Assembly (NCBI RefSeq): GCF_003956045.1
Contig: NZ_CP026513.1
Location: 182,363-246,362 of the forward strand
DNA from: Candidatus Annandia adelgestsuga
GTDB lineage: Bacteria; Pseudomonadota; Gammaproteobacteria; Enterobacterales; Enterobacteriaceae_A
DNA length: 64,000 bases
Direction of reading: 5' to 3'
The position numbers were made by a program, and so were the translations under genes. Positions 36,679-48,472 of the stretch are shown here, in pieces (position 1 is the stretch's first letter; each line of letters opens with the position of its first letter). A model generated the notes under the pieces. It worked only from the letters and a program-made list of their open reading frames with translations. It did not search any database and was not told where the DNA came from.

Positions 36679-39400
36679 CCTTTCTTATATTTGAAATATA
36701 TTTATTTAATAAATAAAATGGAATTTTAGGAATACCTAATGGTAAACCAACTCTTCTTTTTGTAAAAGTATTTGAACAAAATACTGGAAAACTATATGTT
36801 TGATTTTCACAATCAAATTTAATAATATCACCATTTTGAAGATCTATATTATTAGCGTCATACGTATTAAATATTATATGTATAGATTTTATCATTTGTT
36901 CTTTAAATAAAATTAAATTTTGAGTTAATTCTTCACTACCAAATAATAAATAAAATGGTAATATTTTAAAACTTTTTTTATTAAAAAGTTTTGGAATTAC
37001 TTTAAATAAATTTGTATCTTCTGATTCATCTGATTTAAAAAAACACATTCCTAAATTATTTTTATTTAATTTATCTTTAACTATACTACTTTTATATTTA
37101 TTTATAGAATTTAATGAATTCCATTTAGGAAACCACATGAATGGTATATTATAATAACTATGAAAATTATGATTATTATAACCCTCAGTAGAAAAATTAA
37201 ACATAGTATCTTTATCTTCTGTTATAGAATATTCATGTATATTGATATTATTATACATAGAAGAACGACCACTAAGTCTAAATGGAGATCTTGATATTTT
37301 TTTTCCTGAAATTCTAAAATTAGAATTTGGAGATATTAATTTCATAGGTAATAATTGTGGTATTTTATTTATACAATGATTAACAATATTATCAAAAGTA
37401 GACCAATTAATAGAATTTTTATTTAATTTTAATCTTATTTTATTAATCCAATCCCAACTTTCTAATTTATTAGAATTTTTATTATATAAATTTGGATTAA
37501 ATGTTTTAAAAAATCTTTGAGCTCTACCTTCATAGTTTACTAAAGTACCATTACTTTCAGCAAAATTAGTTGAAGGTAATACTAAATTTGATTTTTTATA
37601 AATTTCGTTTTTCTGGTGATCTATATAAATTATATTTTTTATTTTTTTAAAACTATTATTTACATACTTTTTAGATAAATATCTATAAATATTATTTTCC
37701 ATTATAATTAATGTATCTATGTTATTATATCTTATTTTTTTAAATGCGTTTTCTAAAGAAATTCCTTTAATTAAACTAACACCAACTGTATTAGATGCAG
37801 AAAAAATAAAAACCATTCCTACATTTTTTTTATTAATTTTTAATGCATAAGCTACATTATATGCAGATTTTATAATTTCTGAACTACCTGAATGTGTTCC
37901 AGATATAATTAAAGGTTTTTTAGAATTCATTAAAAATTTAGATATAAGATTAATTTTTTTTTGTAGTTTATTTTTAATATTTTTTACTTTAGGTAAATTA
38001 TTATTAATATTATTCGCAATTGAAAAACCTAATATAGCTTGGTCTTCAATTGAAGCATTATAATTCCAAAAAGCAATATCTTTTAAATCAGTATAATCTA
38101 TATTTGTAATAAATATAGGACATCTTTTTCTTTTAGAAATATTTAAAATAGAATTTATATCCCAATAAGGTATATTATTATTTTTTGCTATTTTAAAAAA
38201 ATTATTTTTTGACGCTTGACGTATAGATAAAGCCATACGAGCAGCAGTCTGTGTTATATCTTCACCTAAAATTAAAATAGCATCATATTTTTCAATTTCA
38301 TTTAAAGTTGGTATATGAATATTACATTTATTTATGATTTTTAATATTAATTTTATGTTATTTTGTTCTTTTTTAGGTATACCGGTAGAAAAATTTTTAT
38401 ATCCAACTAATTCTTTAAGAGCAAAATTATTTTCGATACTAGTTCTAGGAGAACCTATACCAATTATTTTATTAGATTTTTTTATAATATTAACTATTTT
38501 TTTTATAGCTTGTTTAGTATTTAAAATAAAAATTTTATTTTTACATCTTTCTATAGGATTTTGAGGTCTATTTTTTAAATTTACATATTGATATCCAAAT
38601 CTACCTAAATCACAAATAAAATGATTATTAATATTATAATTATATCTATTTTCAACTTTATTTATTTTACCAAATTTTTCACCTAAAGTAATATTACAAC
38701 CTATACAACATTGTTGACATATGCTTGGTGAAAATTGCATATCCCATTTTCTAACATAATTTTTAGAATTTATTTTATCTGTAAATACCCCAGTAGGACA
38801 TATTTCTATAAGATTACCAGAAAAAACACTTTTTAATATTCCAGATTTAAATCTACCAAAATAAATATTATTACTAATACCATAAACACCAAAATCTTTT
38901 CCATCTGAATAATCTTTATAGAATCTTACACATCTATAACAAGTAATACATCTATTCATTTCATGTTTAATAAATGGACCCAAATATTGATTTTTATATA
39001 TTTTTTTTTTAAATCTATAATTTCTATTATAATGATTATTAATTACTGTCATATCTTGTAAATGACAATTTCCACCTTCTTCACAAACAGGACAATCATG
39101 AGGATGATTAGTCATCATAAATTCTATTATTTTTTTTTTATATTTATTAACATTAATATCTTTAGTATCTAATATAATACCATCTGAAACTGATGTCATA
39201 CAAGAAATTATAGTTTTTCCTTTAATATCATTAAAATTTTCATATTTTTTAATTAAACATTGTCTACATGATCCTATACTTCCTAAAGAAGGATGCCAAC
39301 AAAAATATGGTATATCAAATCCTAATTCTAAACATACTTGTAATAAATTATGTTTTTTATTTACTTTATATTTTTTATTATTTATAAAAATTGTAGACAT
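36668..39400 (-). CDS. nuoG: NADH-quinone oxidoreductase subunit G
   Basis: Large peripheral-arm subunit carrying clusters N1b, N4, N5 and N7. 910 residues (E. coli 908). The 2Fe-2S domain has [15 protein letters not shown] (34-48) and a later Cys; [16 protein letters not shown] supplies N5 with its His; CITCYRC and a distal CPTG supply N4; CQQCCIGC with FICDLGR supplies N7, a cluster found in enteric NuoG. The remainder is the molybdopterin-like domain without molybdenum. Full length, so unlikely to be eroding. Confidence 0.97.
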   Translation of the reverse strand: MSTIFINNKKYKVNKKHNLLQVCLELGFDIPYFCWHPSLGSIGSCRQCLIKKYENFNDIKGKTIISCMTSVSDGIILDTKDINVNKYKKKIIEFMMTNHPHDCPVCEEGGNCHLQDMTVINNHYNRNYRFKKKIYKNQYLGPFIKHEMNRCITCYRCVRFYKDYSDGKDFGVYGISNNIYFGRFKSGILKSVFSGNLIEICPTGVFTDKINSKNYVRKWDMQFSPSICQQCCIGCNITLGEKFGKINKVENRYNYNINNHFICDLGRFGYQYVNLKNRPQNPIERCKNKIFILNTKQAIKKIVNIIKKSNKIIGIGSPRTSIENNFALKELVGYKNFSTGIPKKEQNNIKLILKIINKCNIHIPTLNEIEKYDAILILGEDITQTAARMALSIRQASKNNFFKIAKNNNIPYWDINSILNISKRKRCPIFITNIDYTDLKDIAFWNYNASIEDQAILGFSIANNINNNLPKVKNIKNKLQKKINLISKFLMNSKKPLIISGTHSGSSEIIKSAYNVAYALKINKKNVGMVFIFSASNTVGVSLIKGISLENAFKKIRYNNIDTLIIMENNIYRYLSKKYVNNSFKKIKNIIYIDHQKNEIYKKSNLVLPSTNFAESNGTLVNYEGRAQRFFKTFNPNLYNKNSNKLESWDWINKIRLKLNKNSINWSTFDNIVNHCINKIPQLLPMKLISPNSNFRISGKKISRSPFRLSGRSSMYNNINIHEYSITEDKDTMFNFSTEGYNNHNFHSYYNIPFMWFPKWNSLNSINKYKSSIVKDKLNKNNLGMCFFKSDESEDTNLFKVIPKLFNKKSFKILPFYLLFGSEELTQNLILFKEQMIKSIHIIFNTYDANNIDLQNGDIIKFDCENQTYSFPVFCSNTFTKRRVGLPLGIPKIPFYLLNKYISNIRKVEK

Positions 39401-39448
39401 AATATTATTATTACTATAAATAATTTAAATAATTAAAAATTATTTAAA

Positions 39449-40708
39449 TTATTTATAAATGATTCCTTTTTCAAATTCATTTTTAAAATATTTAATTGCA
39501 CTTTTTAAAGGAGCTAAAGCTCCTGGTGCATGTGCACAAAAAGTTTTACCTGGTTGTAACATATTACATATATTTTTTAATGTATTAATATCATTTATTT
39601 TGCCTTGTTTTTTTTTTAAACATTTTAAAATTTTAACTATCCATGGTAGTCCATCTCTACATGGAGTACACCACCCACATGATTCTCTAGAAAAAAAATT
39701 TTCTATATTTAATAATAAATTAACCATATTTATTTTATTATCTATAATTACAGCTAAACCAGTTCCTAAACGACTTCCAGCTTTTTGTATGCTATTAAAA
39801 TCCATAGGTAAATCTAAATGTTTATCTAATAAAAAATTAGTTCCCGCTCCTCCTGGTAACCAAGCTTTAATACTATATCCATTACAAATTCCATGAGCAT
39901 AATCCTCAAGTAATTCTCTAGCAGTAATTCCTAGAGGTAATTCCCAAACACCAGGATTATTAACTTTTCCAGAAAAACCCATCATTTTAGTTCCAGAATC
40001 TATACTAAGAGAAATATTTTTGTACCAATGAAATCCATTTTTAATAATTGAAGGAATATTTGATAATGTTTCTACATTATTAACACATGTAGGTTCCCCC
40101 CATAAACCAGATGATGAAGGAAAAGGAGGTTTAAATCTAGGATTAGCTCTTTTTCCCTCTAATGAATTTATTAAAGCAGTTTCTTCACCACATATATATC
40201 TTCCAGCTCCTGTGTGTAAATAAATATTCAAACTAAAATTACTATTAAAAATATTTTTTCCCAACATTTTTTTATCTAATAATTCATTTATTGCATAATT
40301 TATATTTTTTTCTGCAATAATATATTCACCTCTTAAAAATATATATGCACATTTAGATTGTAAAGCATAAGACGCAATTATAATACCTTCTATTAATTGA
40401 TGTGGTAAATTTTCTAATAAAAATCTATCTTTATAGGTACCAGGTTCCATTTCGTCAGCATTACATATTAAATATGATTTTTTTTTTTTTATCAAACTCC
40501 ACTTTATTCCAGTTGGAAAACCAGCACCTCCTCTTCCCCTAAGTCCTGATTTTTTTATTATTTCTATGATTTCATTTGGACTAAATTTTGTAATAGCTTT
40601 TTTAGCTCCATTATATCCATTGTATTTTAAATATTTTTTTAAAAATATAGGTTTTTTTTTTTTTTTTAATCTCCAAGTTAATGGATGTGTTTCTTCATAA
40701 ATTATCAT
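39449..40708 (-). CDS. nuoF: NADH-quinone oxidoreductase subunit F
   Basis: NADH- and FMN-binding subunit with cluster N3. 419 residues (E. coli 445; trimmed at the C-terminus). [16 protein letters not shown] (56-71) binds [19 protein letters not shown] and [21 protein letters not shown] (blocks) bind nucleotide, and [12 protein letters not shown] with a later Cys ligates N3. 3 bp from nuoE. Confidence 0.98.
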   Translation of the reverse strand: MIIYEETHPLTWRLKKKKKPIFLKKYLKYNGYNGAKKAITKFSPNEIIEIIKKSGLRGRGGAGFPTGIKWSLIKKKKSYLICNADEMEPGTYKDRFLLENLPHQLIEGIIIASYALQSKCAYIFLRGEYIIAEKNINYAINELLDKKMLGKNIFNSNFSLNIYLHTGAGRYICGEETALINSLEGKRANPRFKPPFPSSSGLWGEPTCVNNVETLSNIPSIIKNGFHWYKNISLSIDSGTKMMGFSGKVNNPGVWELPLGITARELLEDYAHGICNGYSIKAWLPGGAGTNFLLDKHLDLPMDFNSIQKAGSRLGTGLAVIIDNKINMVNLLLNIENFFSRESCGWCTPCRDGLPWIVKILKCLKKKQGKINDINTLKNICNMLQPGKTFCAHAPGALAPLKSAIKYFKNEFEKGIIYK

Positions 40709-40711
40709 ATT

Positions 40712-41227
40712 TTATCTATATCTATTTAATATATTATTAACATATTTTGGAATAACATTGGTATATGTATCTCTATTTATCATTAAAATAGGACCTTTAT
40801 CACAATTTCCTAAACAACATGTTTGTAACAATGTAAATCTTTTATTTTTAGTTGTTTGTCCTGTTTTAATTTTTAATGTTTTTTCTAAAACATTTTTTAT
40901 TCTTTTATAATTTTTAACATAACATACAAAACTATCACAGTAACTAATAACATGTCTTCCTACAGGTTTTCTAAATATTTGACTATAAAATGTTGAAATT
41001 TCTTCTAAATAATTCAATTCTATATTCAAATATTTAGAAATAGCTTTTAAAGATATATCTGATATCCAATGACGATATCTCTGTACTACTTTTAGAGATT
41101 CTATGGATATTGCGTGATTATCTTTATATTTAAATTTAATTTTTTCTATTTTTTTAATTTCTAATTTACTTAATAAATTTTTTTTATTTAAAAAAATTAT
41201 TTGATTCATATTTTTTTTTTTTTTCAT
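40712..41227 (-). CDS. nuoE: NADH-quinone oxidoreductase subunit E
   Basis: Small hydrophilic subunit with the 2Fe-2S cluster N1a. 171 residues (E. coli 166). The four ligands are in SYCDSFVCYV and LQTCCLGNCDKGP; GQTT between them is also conserved. One bp separates it from nuoCD upstream, suggesting translational coupling. Confidence 0.97.
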   Translation of the reverse strand: MKKKKNMNQIIFLNKKNLLSKLEIKKIEKIKFKYKDNHAISIESLKVVQRYRHWISDISLKAISKYLNIELNYLEEISTFYSQIFRKPVGRHVISYCDSFVCYVKNYKRIKNVLEKTLKIKTGQTTKNKRFTLLQTCCLGNCDKGPILMINRDTYTNVIPKYVNNILNRYR

Positions 41228-41228
41228 T

Positions 41229-43016
41229 TTATCTATCTACATCAGACATAACAAAATCAATACTTCCTAGATATGCAACCAAATCAGATATCATACTACC
41301 ACGAATAACTGATGGTATTTGTTGTAAATGTGGAAAACTAGGAGTTCTTATTCTAGTTCTATAACTTGTAGAACTACCATCACTTATTAAATAATAACTA
41401 TTAATACCTTTAGTAGCTTCTACCATTTGAAAAGATTCATTAGCTGGCATTATTGTACCCCATGAAATTTGTAAAAAATGTGTTATTAAAGTTTCAATAT
41501 CTTTTAATGATCTAGATTTATAAGGTGGAGTTGTTAAATAATGATCAGCTTTAAATGGACCTTTTGGCATATTATTTAAACATTGTCTTAAAATAATTAA
41601 ACTTTGTTGTATTTCTTCTAATTTTAACATAACACGAGAATAACAATCACTTATCCCTGAACCTAATGGAATTTCAAAATCAAAATTTTCATAACCAGAA
41701 TAAGGAAACCACTTTCTTACATCAAAATCTATTCCCGTAGCTCTTAACCCAGAACCAGTAACACCCCATGAAATTGCTTCTAATTTATTATATTGAGCAA
41801 TACCTGAAGATCTATTTATTAAAATACTATTTTTTAAAGAAATTTCAGTATATTGTTTTAATCTATTAGGGATCCATTTTAAAAAAGAATCTAATAAAAT
41901 ATTCCAATTTTTAGGTAAATCGTTAGCAACTCCACCAATTCTAAACCAAGCAGGATGCATTCTAGCACCTGTTATATGTTCTATAATATCATAAATTTTT
42001 TGACGATCTGTAAAAGCACAAAATACTGGTGTCATAGCACCGACATCTTGTATAAAAGTTGAAATATATAATAGATGACTATTAATTCTAAATAATTCAG
42101 ATAACATTATTCTAATAACTTTAACTTTTTCAGGTACTTTTATGTTAGCTAATTTTTCAACTGCAAGTATATAAGGCATTTCATTTATACATCCCCCTAA
42201 ATATTCAATACGATCAGTATAAGGTATATAGCTATGCCATGTTTGTCTTTCACTTATTTTTTCTGCTCCACGATGATGATACCCAATATCTGGTATACAA
42301 TCTATTATGTTTTCACCTTTTAATTTTAAAATAATACGAAAAACTCCATGAACTGAAGGATGATTAGGACCAAAATTAAGAAACATATAATTTTTATTTT
42401 TTTTTTTTTTTTTTGTTTCATATAATTTTGAATCAAATTTTAAATAATCCATATTTAATTTTTCTTGTTCATTACTTAATATAAATGGTTTAAAATCAGT
42501 AGCTCTTGAATTATAATCTTTTCTTAAAGGAAAACCTAACCAATTTTTAGGCATAATAAGCCTTTTTAAATTTGGATGACCATCAAAAATAATACCAAAC
42601 ATTTCCCATGTTTCACGTTCATACCAATTAGCATTAGAAAAAATATTTGTACAAGTCGGTATTATTAAATTTTTTATACTTAATGATACTTTAATAATTA
42701 TATTTTGTTTTCTTTTAATGGATATTAAATGATAAAAAACAGTAAAATCAGTTTTAGGAATATTTTTTTTATATAATCTAAATCTTTCATCAATACCATG
42801 TAAATCAAATAACATGTCATAAGGTTTAGATAAATTTTTTAAAATTTTTATTAATTTTATTAATTTACCTTTTTTAACCCAAATTATAGGAAAATTAATT
42901 TTTGTAAATTGTATATATATATCTTTTATTATAATAAAATTACATAATTCTCTAATTATATCATAATTTTTATTTTTTGGAATCTTATTATATAATTTGA
43001 AATATTTTCTATACAT
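41229..43016 (-). CDS. nuoC: NADH-quinone oxidoreductase fused subunit CD
   Basis: Fusion of the 30-kDa (C) and 49-kDa (D) subunits, a trait of Enterobacterales and some relatives. 595 residues (E. coli NuoCD 596-600). The C part has [28 protein letters not shown], the D part starts about residue 205 with [21 protein letters not shown], then [30 protein letters not shown], and ends [18 protein letters not shown]. Quinone-site His and Asp positions look intact. Between nuoB and nuoE. Confidence 0.97.
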   Translation of the reverse strand: MYRKYFKLYNKIPKNKNYDIIRELCNFIIIKDIYIQFTKINFPIIWVKKGKLIKLIKILKNLSKPYDMLFDLHGIDERFRLYKKNIPKTDFTVFYHLISIKRKQNIIIKVSLSIKNLIIPTCTNIFSNANWYERETWEMFGIIFDGHPNLKRLIMPKNWLGFPLRKDYNSRATDFKPFILSNEQEKLNMDYLKFDSKLYETKKKKKNKNYMFLNFGPNHPSVHGVFRIILKLKGENIIDCIPDIGYHHRGAEKISERQTWHSYIPYTDRIEYLGGCINEMPYILAVEKLANIKVPEKVKVIRIMLSELFRINSHLLYISTFIQDVGAMTPVFCAFTDRQKIYDIIEHITGARMHPAWFRIGGVANDLPKNWNILLDSFLKWIPNRLKQYTEISLKNSILINRSSGIAQYNKLEAISWGVTGSGLRATGIDFDVRKWFPYSGYENFDFEIPLGSGISDCYSRVMLKLEEIQQSLIILRQCLNNMPKGPFKADHYLTTPPYKSRSLKDIETLITHFLQISWGTIMPANESFQMVEATKGINSYYLISDGSSTSYRTRIRTPSFPHLQQIPSVIRGSMISDLVAYLGSIDFVMSDVDR

Positions 43017-43046
43017 TTATAATCCATTAAATTATTAATTACTATT

Positions 43047-43655
43047 TTAAAAATTATCAGGGTTTCTAAAATTTTTTTTAGACATTCGATAATTTCTTTT
43101 TTTTTTTTTTTCAGATATAATTTTTTTACGGTAAATACCTTGGTCTCCTATACACCATGAAAGAGGTCTTTTTTCTTTTCCTATTAATTTTTGTAATAAC
43201 ATTAAAGCCTGCATGTAAGATTCTGGTCTAGGAGGACATCCAGGTATATATATATCTACTGGTAAAAATTTATCAACACCTTGTACTACAGAATATACAT
43301 CATACATTCCTCCTGAATTTGCACATGAACCCATTGAAATAACCCACTTAGGTTCTAACATTTGATCATAAAGACGTTTTATTATTGGAACCATTTTTAT
43401 AAATGGTGTACCAGATATTACTATAAAATCAGCTTGTCTTGGAGAAGCTCTTAAAACTTCTGATCCAAATCTAGAAATATCATGAATTGATGTAAAAGAA
43501 GTGATCATTTCAACATAACAACATGATAAACCAAAATTATATGGCCAAAGAGAATTTTTCCTTCCCCAATTTACTATTTTATGAATTATTTCAGATAATT
43601 TTCCAATATAAAAATTATTATTATTTTTTTTTATTCTTGTAGATGTATATTTCAT
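43047..43655 (-). CDS. nuoB: NADH-quinone oxidoreductase subunit B
   Basis: Carries the terminal cluster N2, which reduces ubiquinone. 202 residues (E. coli 220). Ligands: SCCYVEM (adjacent Cys pair), GSCANSGG and [23 protein letters not shown] and [16 protein letters not shown] are typical. 21 bp after nuoA on the minus strand. Confidence 0.98.
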   Translation of the reverse strand: MKYTSTRIKKNNNNFYIGKLSEIIHKIVNWGRKNSLWPYNFGLSCCYVEMITSFTSIHDISRFGSEVLRASPRQADFIVISGTPFIKMVPIIKRLYDQMLEPKWVISMGSCANSGGMYDVYSVVQGVDKFLPVDIYIPGCPPRPESYMQALMLLQKLIGKEKRPLSWCIGDQGIYRKKIISEKKKKRNYRMSKKNFRNPDNF

Positions 43656-43676
43656 TTATTAAAGTACCTATTATTA

Positions 43677-44081
43677 TTAATCATTAATTTTATATAATTT
43701 TAATGTTTTATTCCAATTTAATAATTTCATATTTATTAAATATATTAAACCAATAACTAAAATAAATACAAAATATAAAATTTCAATAAAACCCAACCAT
43801 CCGTTTTCTTTTATAGAAATTGACCATATATATAAAAAAATAGATTCTGTATCAAATATAACAAATAACATAGCTAAAATATAAAATTTAATAGATAAAT
43901 TAATTTTAGTATTACCTACAGAATCAATACCAGATTCAAATGGTAAATTTCTATTTTTTGTAATACATCTATTACCCAATAACCATCCACATAATAACAT
44001 AAAAAAACAGATAAATAAAGAAAATAAAATAAATATAAAAAAAAATACATTTTCACTTAAAATATTAGTTTGATTTAACAT
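43677..44081 (-). CDS. nuoA: NADH-quinone oxidoreductase subunit A
   Basis: Membrane subunit with three helices, first gene of the operon. 134 residues (E. coli 147). RNLPFESGIDSVGNTKINLSIKFYILAMLFVIFDTESIF contains the conserved PFESG, FDxE and YLLA-like stretches (given here in one block order, residues about 44-82). No Shine-Dalgarno before the ATG; the leader runs into the 338-bp spacer shared with gyrA. Confidence 0.95.
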   Translation of the reverse strand: MLNQTNILSENVFFFIFILFSLFICFFMLLCGWLLGNRCITKNRNLPFESGIDSVGNTKINLSIKFYILAMLFVIFDTESIFLYIWSISIKENGWLGFIEILYFVFILVIGLIYLINMKLLNWNKTLKLYKIND

Positions 44082-44419
44082 TATAATACTTAATAATTAT
44101 TATAAATATAATTTATATAAATTATATTAATTTTTAAAATTAAATAATAAAATTAAAATAAAATTAATATTTTTATTTAAATAATATATAATAAAAAATA
44201 TATTTATTATACAAAAAAAATAAATATATTTATTAATTTTAAAAAATTATAAAAATTATTTTTTAAAATTTTTAAATATTTATAATAATTATATTATATC
44301 ATGACATTTAATATTATAAAATTTATTAAATATTAATTATATAATAAATTTATATTTAAAAAAAATAGTTTAAAATAATTTTAGTTATTTAATAGAAATA
44401 TTTAAAGGAAATATAATAA
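44082..44419. other. divergent intergenic region between nuoA and gyrA
   Basis: No gene seen. It holds a 24-bp perfect palindrome at 44105-44128 and a 14-bp direct repeat (44196-44209 and 44222-44235, 26 bp apart), all A/T. It must carry the promoters for the long nuo operon and gyrA. AAAGGA for gyrA is at its right end. Confidence 0.6.
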
Positions 44420-46948
44420 ATGATTAAATATAAAAAAAATATAATTAATATTAATATTGAAAAGGAATTAAAACAATCTTATTTAAATTATGCAATGTCA
44501 GTAATAATTGGAAGAGCATTGCCAGATATACGTGATGGATTTAAACCTGTTCATAGACGTATTATTTACGCTATGAAAATAATTGGTAATTATTGGAATA
44601 AAAAATATAAAAAATCTGCCAGAATAGTAGGAGATGTTATTGGTAAATATCATCCTCATGGAGATATTGCTGTTTATGAAACTATAGTACGTATGGCCCA
44701 AAATTTCTCATTAAGATATACTTTAATAGATGGTCAAGGTAATTTTGGTTCTATTGATGGTGATCCTGCTGCAGCAATGCGTTATACGGAAATAAGAATG
44801 TCAAAAATAACTAACGAATTTTTACAAGATTTAGAAAAAGATACTGTAGATTTTATAAAAAATTATGATAATACAGAATTTATACCAGAAATTTTACCAA
44901 CTAAAATACCTAACTTATTAATTAATGGTTCTACAGGTATTGCAGTAGGAATGGCTACAAATATTCCACCTCATAATATTAAAGAAGTAATTAATGGTTG
45001 TATTGCTTTTATTGAAAATAATAATATTAAAATTAAAGAATTAATGAAATATATTAAAGGACCTGATTTTCCAACTGCTGGAATTGTTAATAATTCTGTT
45101 GGTATTAAAAGTTATTATAAAACAGGTAAAGGTAAAATTTTAATTAGAGGAAATCATATAATTGAATTAGATAAAAAAAATAATACTAAATCAATTATTA
45201 TTAATGAATTACCCTATCAAGTTAATAAATTAAAATTAATAGAAAAAATTGCTAATTTAATAAAGAATAAAAAAATAGAAGGAATAAGTGACTTAAGAGA
45301 TGAATCTGATAAAGATGGTATGCGTATATTAATTAAACTTAAAAAAAACACTTCTAGTGAAATTATATTAAATAATTTATATAGTTTAACTAAATTACAA
45401 ATTTCTTTTGGAATTAATATGGTTGCTTTATGTAAAGGAAACCCAAAAACTTTAAATTTAAAAGAAATGATAAATTATTTTATAGAACATCGTAAAAATA
45501 TAATTATTAGAAGATCAATTTTTAGTTTAAAAAAAATAGAAAAAAGAATTCATATATTACAAGGATTAATAATAGCAATTTTTAATATAAAAGAAATAAT
45601 TGATTTAATAAAAAATACTAAAACAATAGAATTAGCTAAAAAAAAGTTAATATCAAAAAAATGGTTTATTAAACATAATGATATTAAATTTTTATCGAAT
45701 AAAAATTTATATGACAATTTTATAAAAAATAATATTAGAAAGAATCATTATTTTACTTATATACAAATTATATCTATTTTAAAATTAAAATTATATAGAT
45801 TAACTAATTTAGAATATTCAAATTTATTAAATGAATATAAAGAATTAAAATTAAAAATAAAAGATCTTAAAAAAACTATAAAATGTAAAAAATATTTAAT
45901 GTCTATTATTAAAAATGAGTTATTAGATATTAAAAAAAATTTTGGTGATAAAAGAAGAACAAAAATAAAATATTTTAAGTTTAATATTAAAAAAGAAGAT
46001 TTAATTCAAAAAAAAAATATAGTTATTACTTTATCTAAAAAAGGATATATTAAATATCAATTATTATCTTTATATGTTACTCAACACAGAGGTGGTAAAG
46101 GAAAATTAGCTGTTAAAATTAAAAATAATGATTTTATAAAAAAATTATTAATAGCTAATACTCATGATACAATTTTATGTTTTTCTAATTTTGGTACAAT
46201 ATATTGGTTAAAAGCTCATCAATTACCAGAATCTGGTAAATATTCTATAGGAAAACCTATTATTAAATTTTTAAATTTAAAAAATAACGAAAAAATTACA
46301 GCTATTTTAGCGGTAAGTTTTTTTTCAAATATATTTTTAAAAAAAATATATATATTAATGGTTACATCTAATGGAATAATAAAAAAAACATTACTTACAG
46401 CTTTTATGCGTCCTAGATGTAATGGTATGATATCTATAAAATTAAATAAAAATGATAAATTAATATGTGTTTCTTTAATAAAAGATTTTGATAATATTAT
46501 GTTATTTTCTTCTTTTGGTAAAGTTTTAAGATTTGTTGAAAAAGAAATTCGTTTAACTAGTAGATTATCATCTGGAACTAGAGGAATGAAATTAATTAAT
46601 AATGATAAAATTGTGTCTTTAATTACAGTTAAAAAAAATATTAATACTAAAATTTTAACAGTAACAAAAAAAGGATATGGTAAAAGAACTAACATAAACC
46701 AATATCCAATTAGATCTAAATCTACCAAAGGAGTAATTTCTATAAAAGTCAATAAAAGAAACGGTTCAGTAATAGGTTCAACTGAAACTTTAGATAATGA
46801 TCAAATTATAATGATTACAAATATGGGAGTTTTAGTAAGAATTAAAGTTTCAGAAATTAATGTTATTAATAGAAATACACAAGGGGTTATACTTATAAAA
46901 ACTTCAAAAAATGAAAATGTAGTTAGTTTACAAAAAATTACTTTATAA
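44420..46948 (+). CDS. gyrA: DNA gyrase subunit A
   Basis: Breaks and rejoins DNA in the GyrA2-GyrB2 gyrase that adds negative supercoils. 842 residues (E. coli 875). Catalytic Tyr122 in AAMRYTEIR sits at the same number as in E. coli, and so does the resistance-determining region, GDIAVYE at 81-87: Ser83 is Ile and Asp87 is Glu. The GyrA box reads QHRGGKG (usual QRRGGKG), separating it from ParC. The C-terminal beta-pinwheel is present; the acidic tail is lost. AAAGGA before the ATG. Confidence 0.98.
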   Translation: MIKYKKNIININIEKELKQSYLNYAMSVIIGRALPDIRDGFKPVHRRIIYAMKIIGNYWNKKYKKSARIVGDVIGKYHPHGDIAVYETIVRMAQNFSLRYTLIDGQGNFGSIDGDPAAAMRYTEIRMSKITNEFLQDLEKDTVDFIKNYDNTEFIPEILPTKIPNLLINGSTGIAVGMATNIPPHNIKEVINGCIAFIENNNIKIKELMKYIKGPDFPTAGIVNNSVGIKSYYKTGKGKILIRGNHIIELDKKNNTKSIIINELPYQVNKLKLIEKIANLIKNKKIEGISDLRDESDKDGMRILIKLKKNTSSEIILNNLYSLTKLQISFGINMVALCKGNPKTLNLKEMINYFIEHRKNIIIRRSIFSLKKIEKRIHILQGLIIAIFNIKEIIDLIKNTKTIELAKKKLISKKWFIKHNDIKFLSNKNLYDNFIKNNIRKNHYFTYIQIISILKLKLYRLTNLEYSNLLNEYKELKLKIKDLKKTIKCKKYLMSIIKNELLDIKKNFGDKRRTKIKYFKFNIKKEDLIQKKNIVITLSKKGYIKYQLLSLYVTQHRGGKGKLAVKIKNNDFIKKLLIANTHDTILCFSNFGTIYWLKAHQLPESGKYSIGKPIIKFLNLKNNEKITAILAVSFFSNIFLKKIYILMVTSNGIIKKTLLTAFMRPRCNGMISIKLNKNDKLICVSLIKDFDNIMLFSSFGKVLRFVEKEIRLTSRLSSGTRGMKLINNDKIVSLITVKKNINTKILTVTKKGYGKRTNINQYPIRSKSTKGVISIKVNKRNGSVIGSTETLDNDQIIMITNMGVLVRIKVSEINVINRNTQGVILIKTSKNENVVSLQKITL

Positions 46949-46962
46949 TTATCTCATTAATT

Positions 46963-47253
46963 TTATTTTATTATTAAAAAATCAATATGAATAATTTGAT
47001 TTTTAAAAGGATGATATTGTATATCTTTTATTTTAACTATTTTTTTTTTTTTGTCAATTAAAATTAAAATATTTTTATAAAATATTTTTTTTTCATATAA
47101 ATGTATTATTTTATCATGAGAAATTTCTATTGGTATATTTTTTTTAGATGTATTACCACCATAAATAATAGCTGGAATTTTATTATTAAAACGTAAAATC
47201 TTATTAATACTTTTACCAAATTTAACTCTTTTTTTTGCTTTTATTTTTAACAT
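46963..47253 (-). CDS. rplY: 50S ribosomal protein L25
   Basis: 5S rRNA-binding protein. 96 residues (E. coli 94), the short single-domain form. GKSINKILRFNNKIPAIIYGGN (13-34) and the end VKIKDIQYHPFKNQIIHIDFLII match the family (RRxxxPAIxYG and QxHPxxxxxxHVDF). AAGGA before the ATG. Convergent with gyrA, 14 bp apart. Confidence 0.93.
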   Translation of the reverse strand: MLKIKAKKRVKFGKSINKILRFNNKIPAIIYGGNTSKKNIPIEISHDKIIHLYEKKIFYKNILILIDKKKKIVKIKDIQYHPFKNQIIHIDFLIIK

Positions 47254-47578
47254 TAAAATCCTTATAATAAATTAATATTTATAAATTTAATATTTTGATA
47301 AATATGAATATTTAAAAAAAATTAAATTATCTATTTTTAAAATTTTATTTTTATATTATAAAATTATATCAAATTATAAAATAATATAATTAATTAATAA
47401 ATATTATAATTTTAAAAAATATTTTTTATTATTATATCATAATTTAATTTAATTAAAAGTTATATTATATAATATTATATAATATAAATTATATCAACAT
47501 CTAAAAATATTTTAAATTATTTACATTTTTAAATAATTTAAAATATATTATTTTATAAATTTTGGAATTATTTTTTAT
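47254..47578. other. divergent intergenic region between rplY and glyQ with a leader hairpin
   Basis: No gene seen. The notable element is a perfect 17-bp stem (47507-47523 with 47530-47546) around a 6-nt loop CATTTT, ending 32 bp before glyQ. Other A/T repeats of TATATAAT type fill 47461-47490. No G/C-containing promoter element is convincing. Confidence 0.6.
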
Positions 47579-48448
47579 ATGAAATATAATATTAATATAA
47601 GTTTTCAAAATATAATATTTAATTTACAAAAATTTTGGTCTAATAAAGGATTTACTTTATTCCAACCTATTGATTTAGAAGTTGGTGCAGGTACTTCACA
47701 TCCTATTACTTATTTTAATTCTTTAGGAAATAATAATATATATGCAGCATATGTACAACCGTCAAGAAGACCTACAGATGGAAGATATGGTAAAAATATT
47801 AATAGATTATATTATTATTATCAATTTCAAGTTATTATGAAACCATCATTAATAAATATGAAAGAATTATATATTTCTTCTCTTAAATATTTAGGAATAA
47901 ATTTTGATTTTAATGATATTATTTTTATAGAAGATAATTGGGAAAATCCTACTTTAGGAGCATGTGGTTTAGGATGGGAAGTATGGTTAAATGGTATGGA
48001 AATTACACAATTTACTTATTTTCAACAAATGGGAAATATAAAATGTAAACCTATAATAGGTGAAATTACTTATGGTTTAGAAAGAATAGCTATGTGTTTA
48101 CAAGAAATAAACAGTATTTATGATATAATATGGAATATAGGAATCAAAAATAATATTAATTATAAAGATATATTTTATAAACATGAATTTGAATATTCAA
48201 TATATAATTTTAAAAAAGCTAACATTAAATTTCTTTTTAAAATTTTTAATGAATATGAAAAAGAAATTTTACGTCTCTTAAATATTAATAAACCATTATT
48301 ATTGCCATCATATGATATTACTTTAAAAATAATTCATATTTTTAATTTATTAGATTCAAGACAAGCTATTTCTTCTATTGAAAGACAAAACTATATTATA
48401 AAAATAAATAATATAACGAAAATTATAGCAAAAAAATATATATCTTAA
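47579..48448 (+). CDS. glyQ: glycyl-tRNA synthetase alpha subunit
   Basis: Catalytic class II subunit of the alpha2beta2 bacterial GlyRS. 289 residues (E. coli 303). [28 protein letters not shown] (blocks from residue 13), [29 protein letters not shown] with motif 2, and [11 protein letters not shown] then [11 protein letters not shown] with motif 3 are all present. No Shine-Dalgarno; the ATG follows a T-rich leader with the hairpin described. glyS starts 24 bp on. Confidence 0.97.
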   Translation: MKYNINISFQNIIFNLQKFWSNKGFTLFQPIDLEVGAGTSHPITYFNSLGNNNIYAAYVQPSRRPTDGRYGKNINRLYYYYQFQVIMKPSLINMKELYISSLKYLGINFDFNDIIFIEDNWENPTLGACGLGWEVWLNGMEITQFTYFQQMGNIKCKPIIGEITYGLERIAMCLQEINSIYDIIWNIGIKNNINYKDIFYKHEFEYSIYNFKKANIKFLFKIFNEYEKEILRLLNINKPLLLPSYDITLKIIHIFNLLDSRQAISSIERQNYIIKINNITKIIAKKYIS

Positions 48449-48472
48449 AATATTTATAAATAGAGAAAAAAG

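Noticed and set aside
39459-39896. Plus-strand open frame of 145 codons
   Set aside because: It is antisense to nuoF, whose motifs are complete; cysteines and prolines in it are complements of conserved nuoF codons.
44105-44235. Palindrome and direct repeat as a possible replication origin or iteron set
   Set aside because: No DnaA box (TTATCCACA-like) or G/C-containing repeat is present; A/T-only repeats of this size occur in other spacers too.
46219-46752. Minus-strand open frame of 177 codons
   Set aside because: Antisense to the gyrA C-terminal domain and without any recognisable domain.
47461-47490. Short TATATAAT repeats as a CRISPR or satellite array
   Set aside because: No regular unit with distinct spacers; simple A/T low complexity.
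47507-47578. T-box riboswitch ahead of glyQ
   Set aside because: No T-box sequence or specifier loop is visible, and enteric glyQS is not known to use one; only a hairpin is supported.
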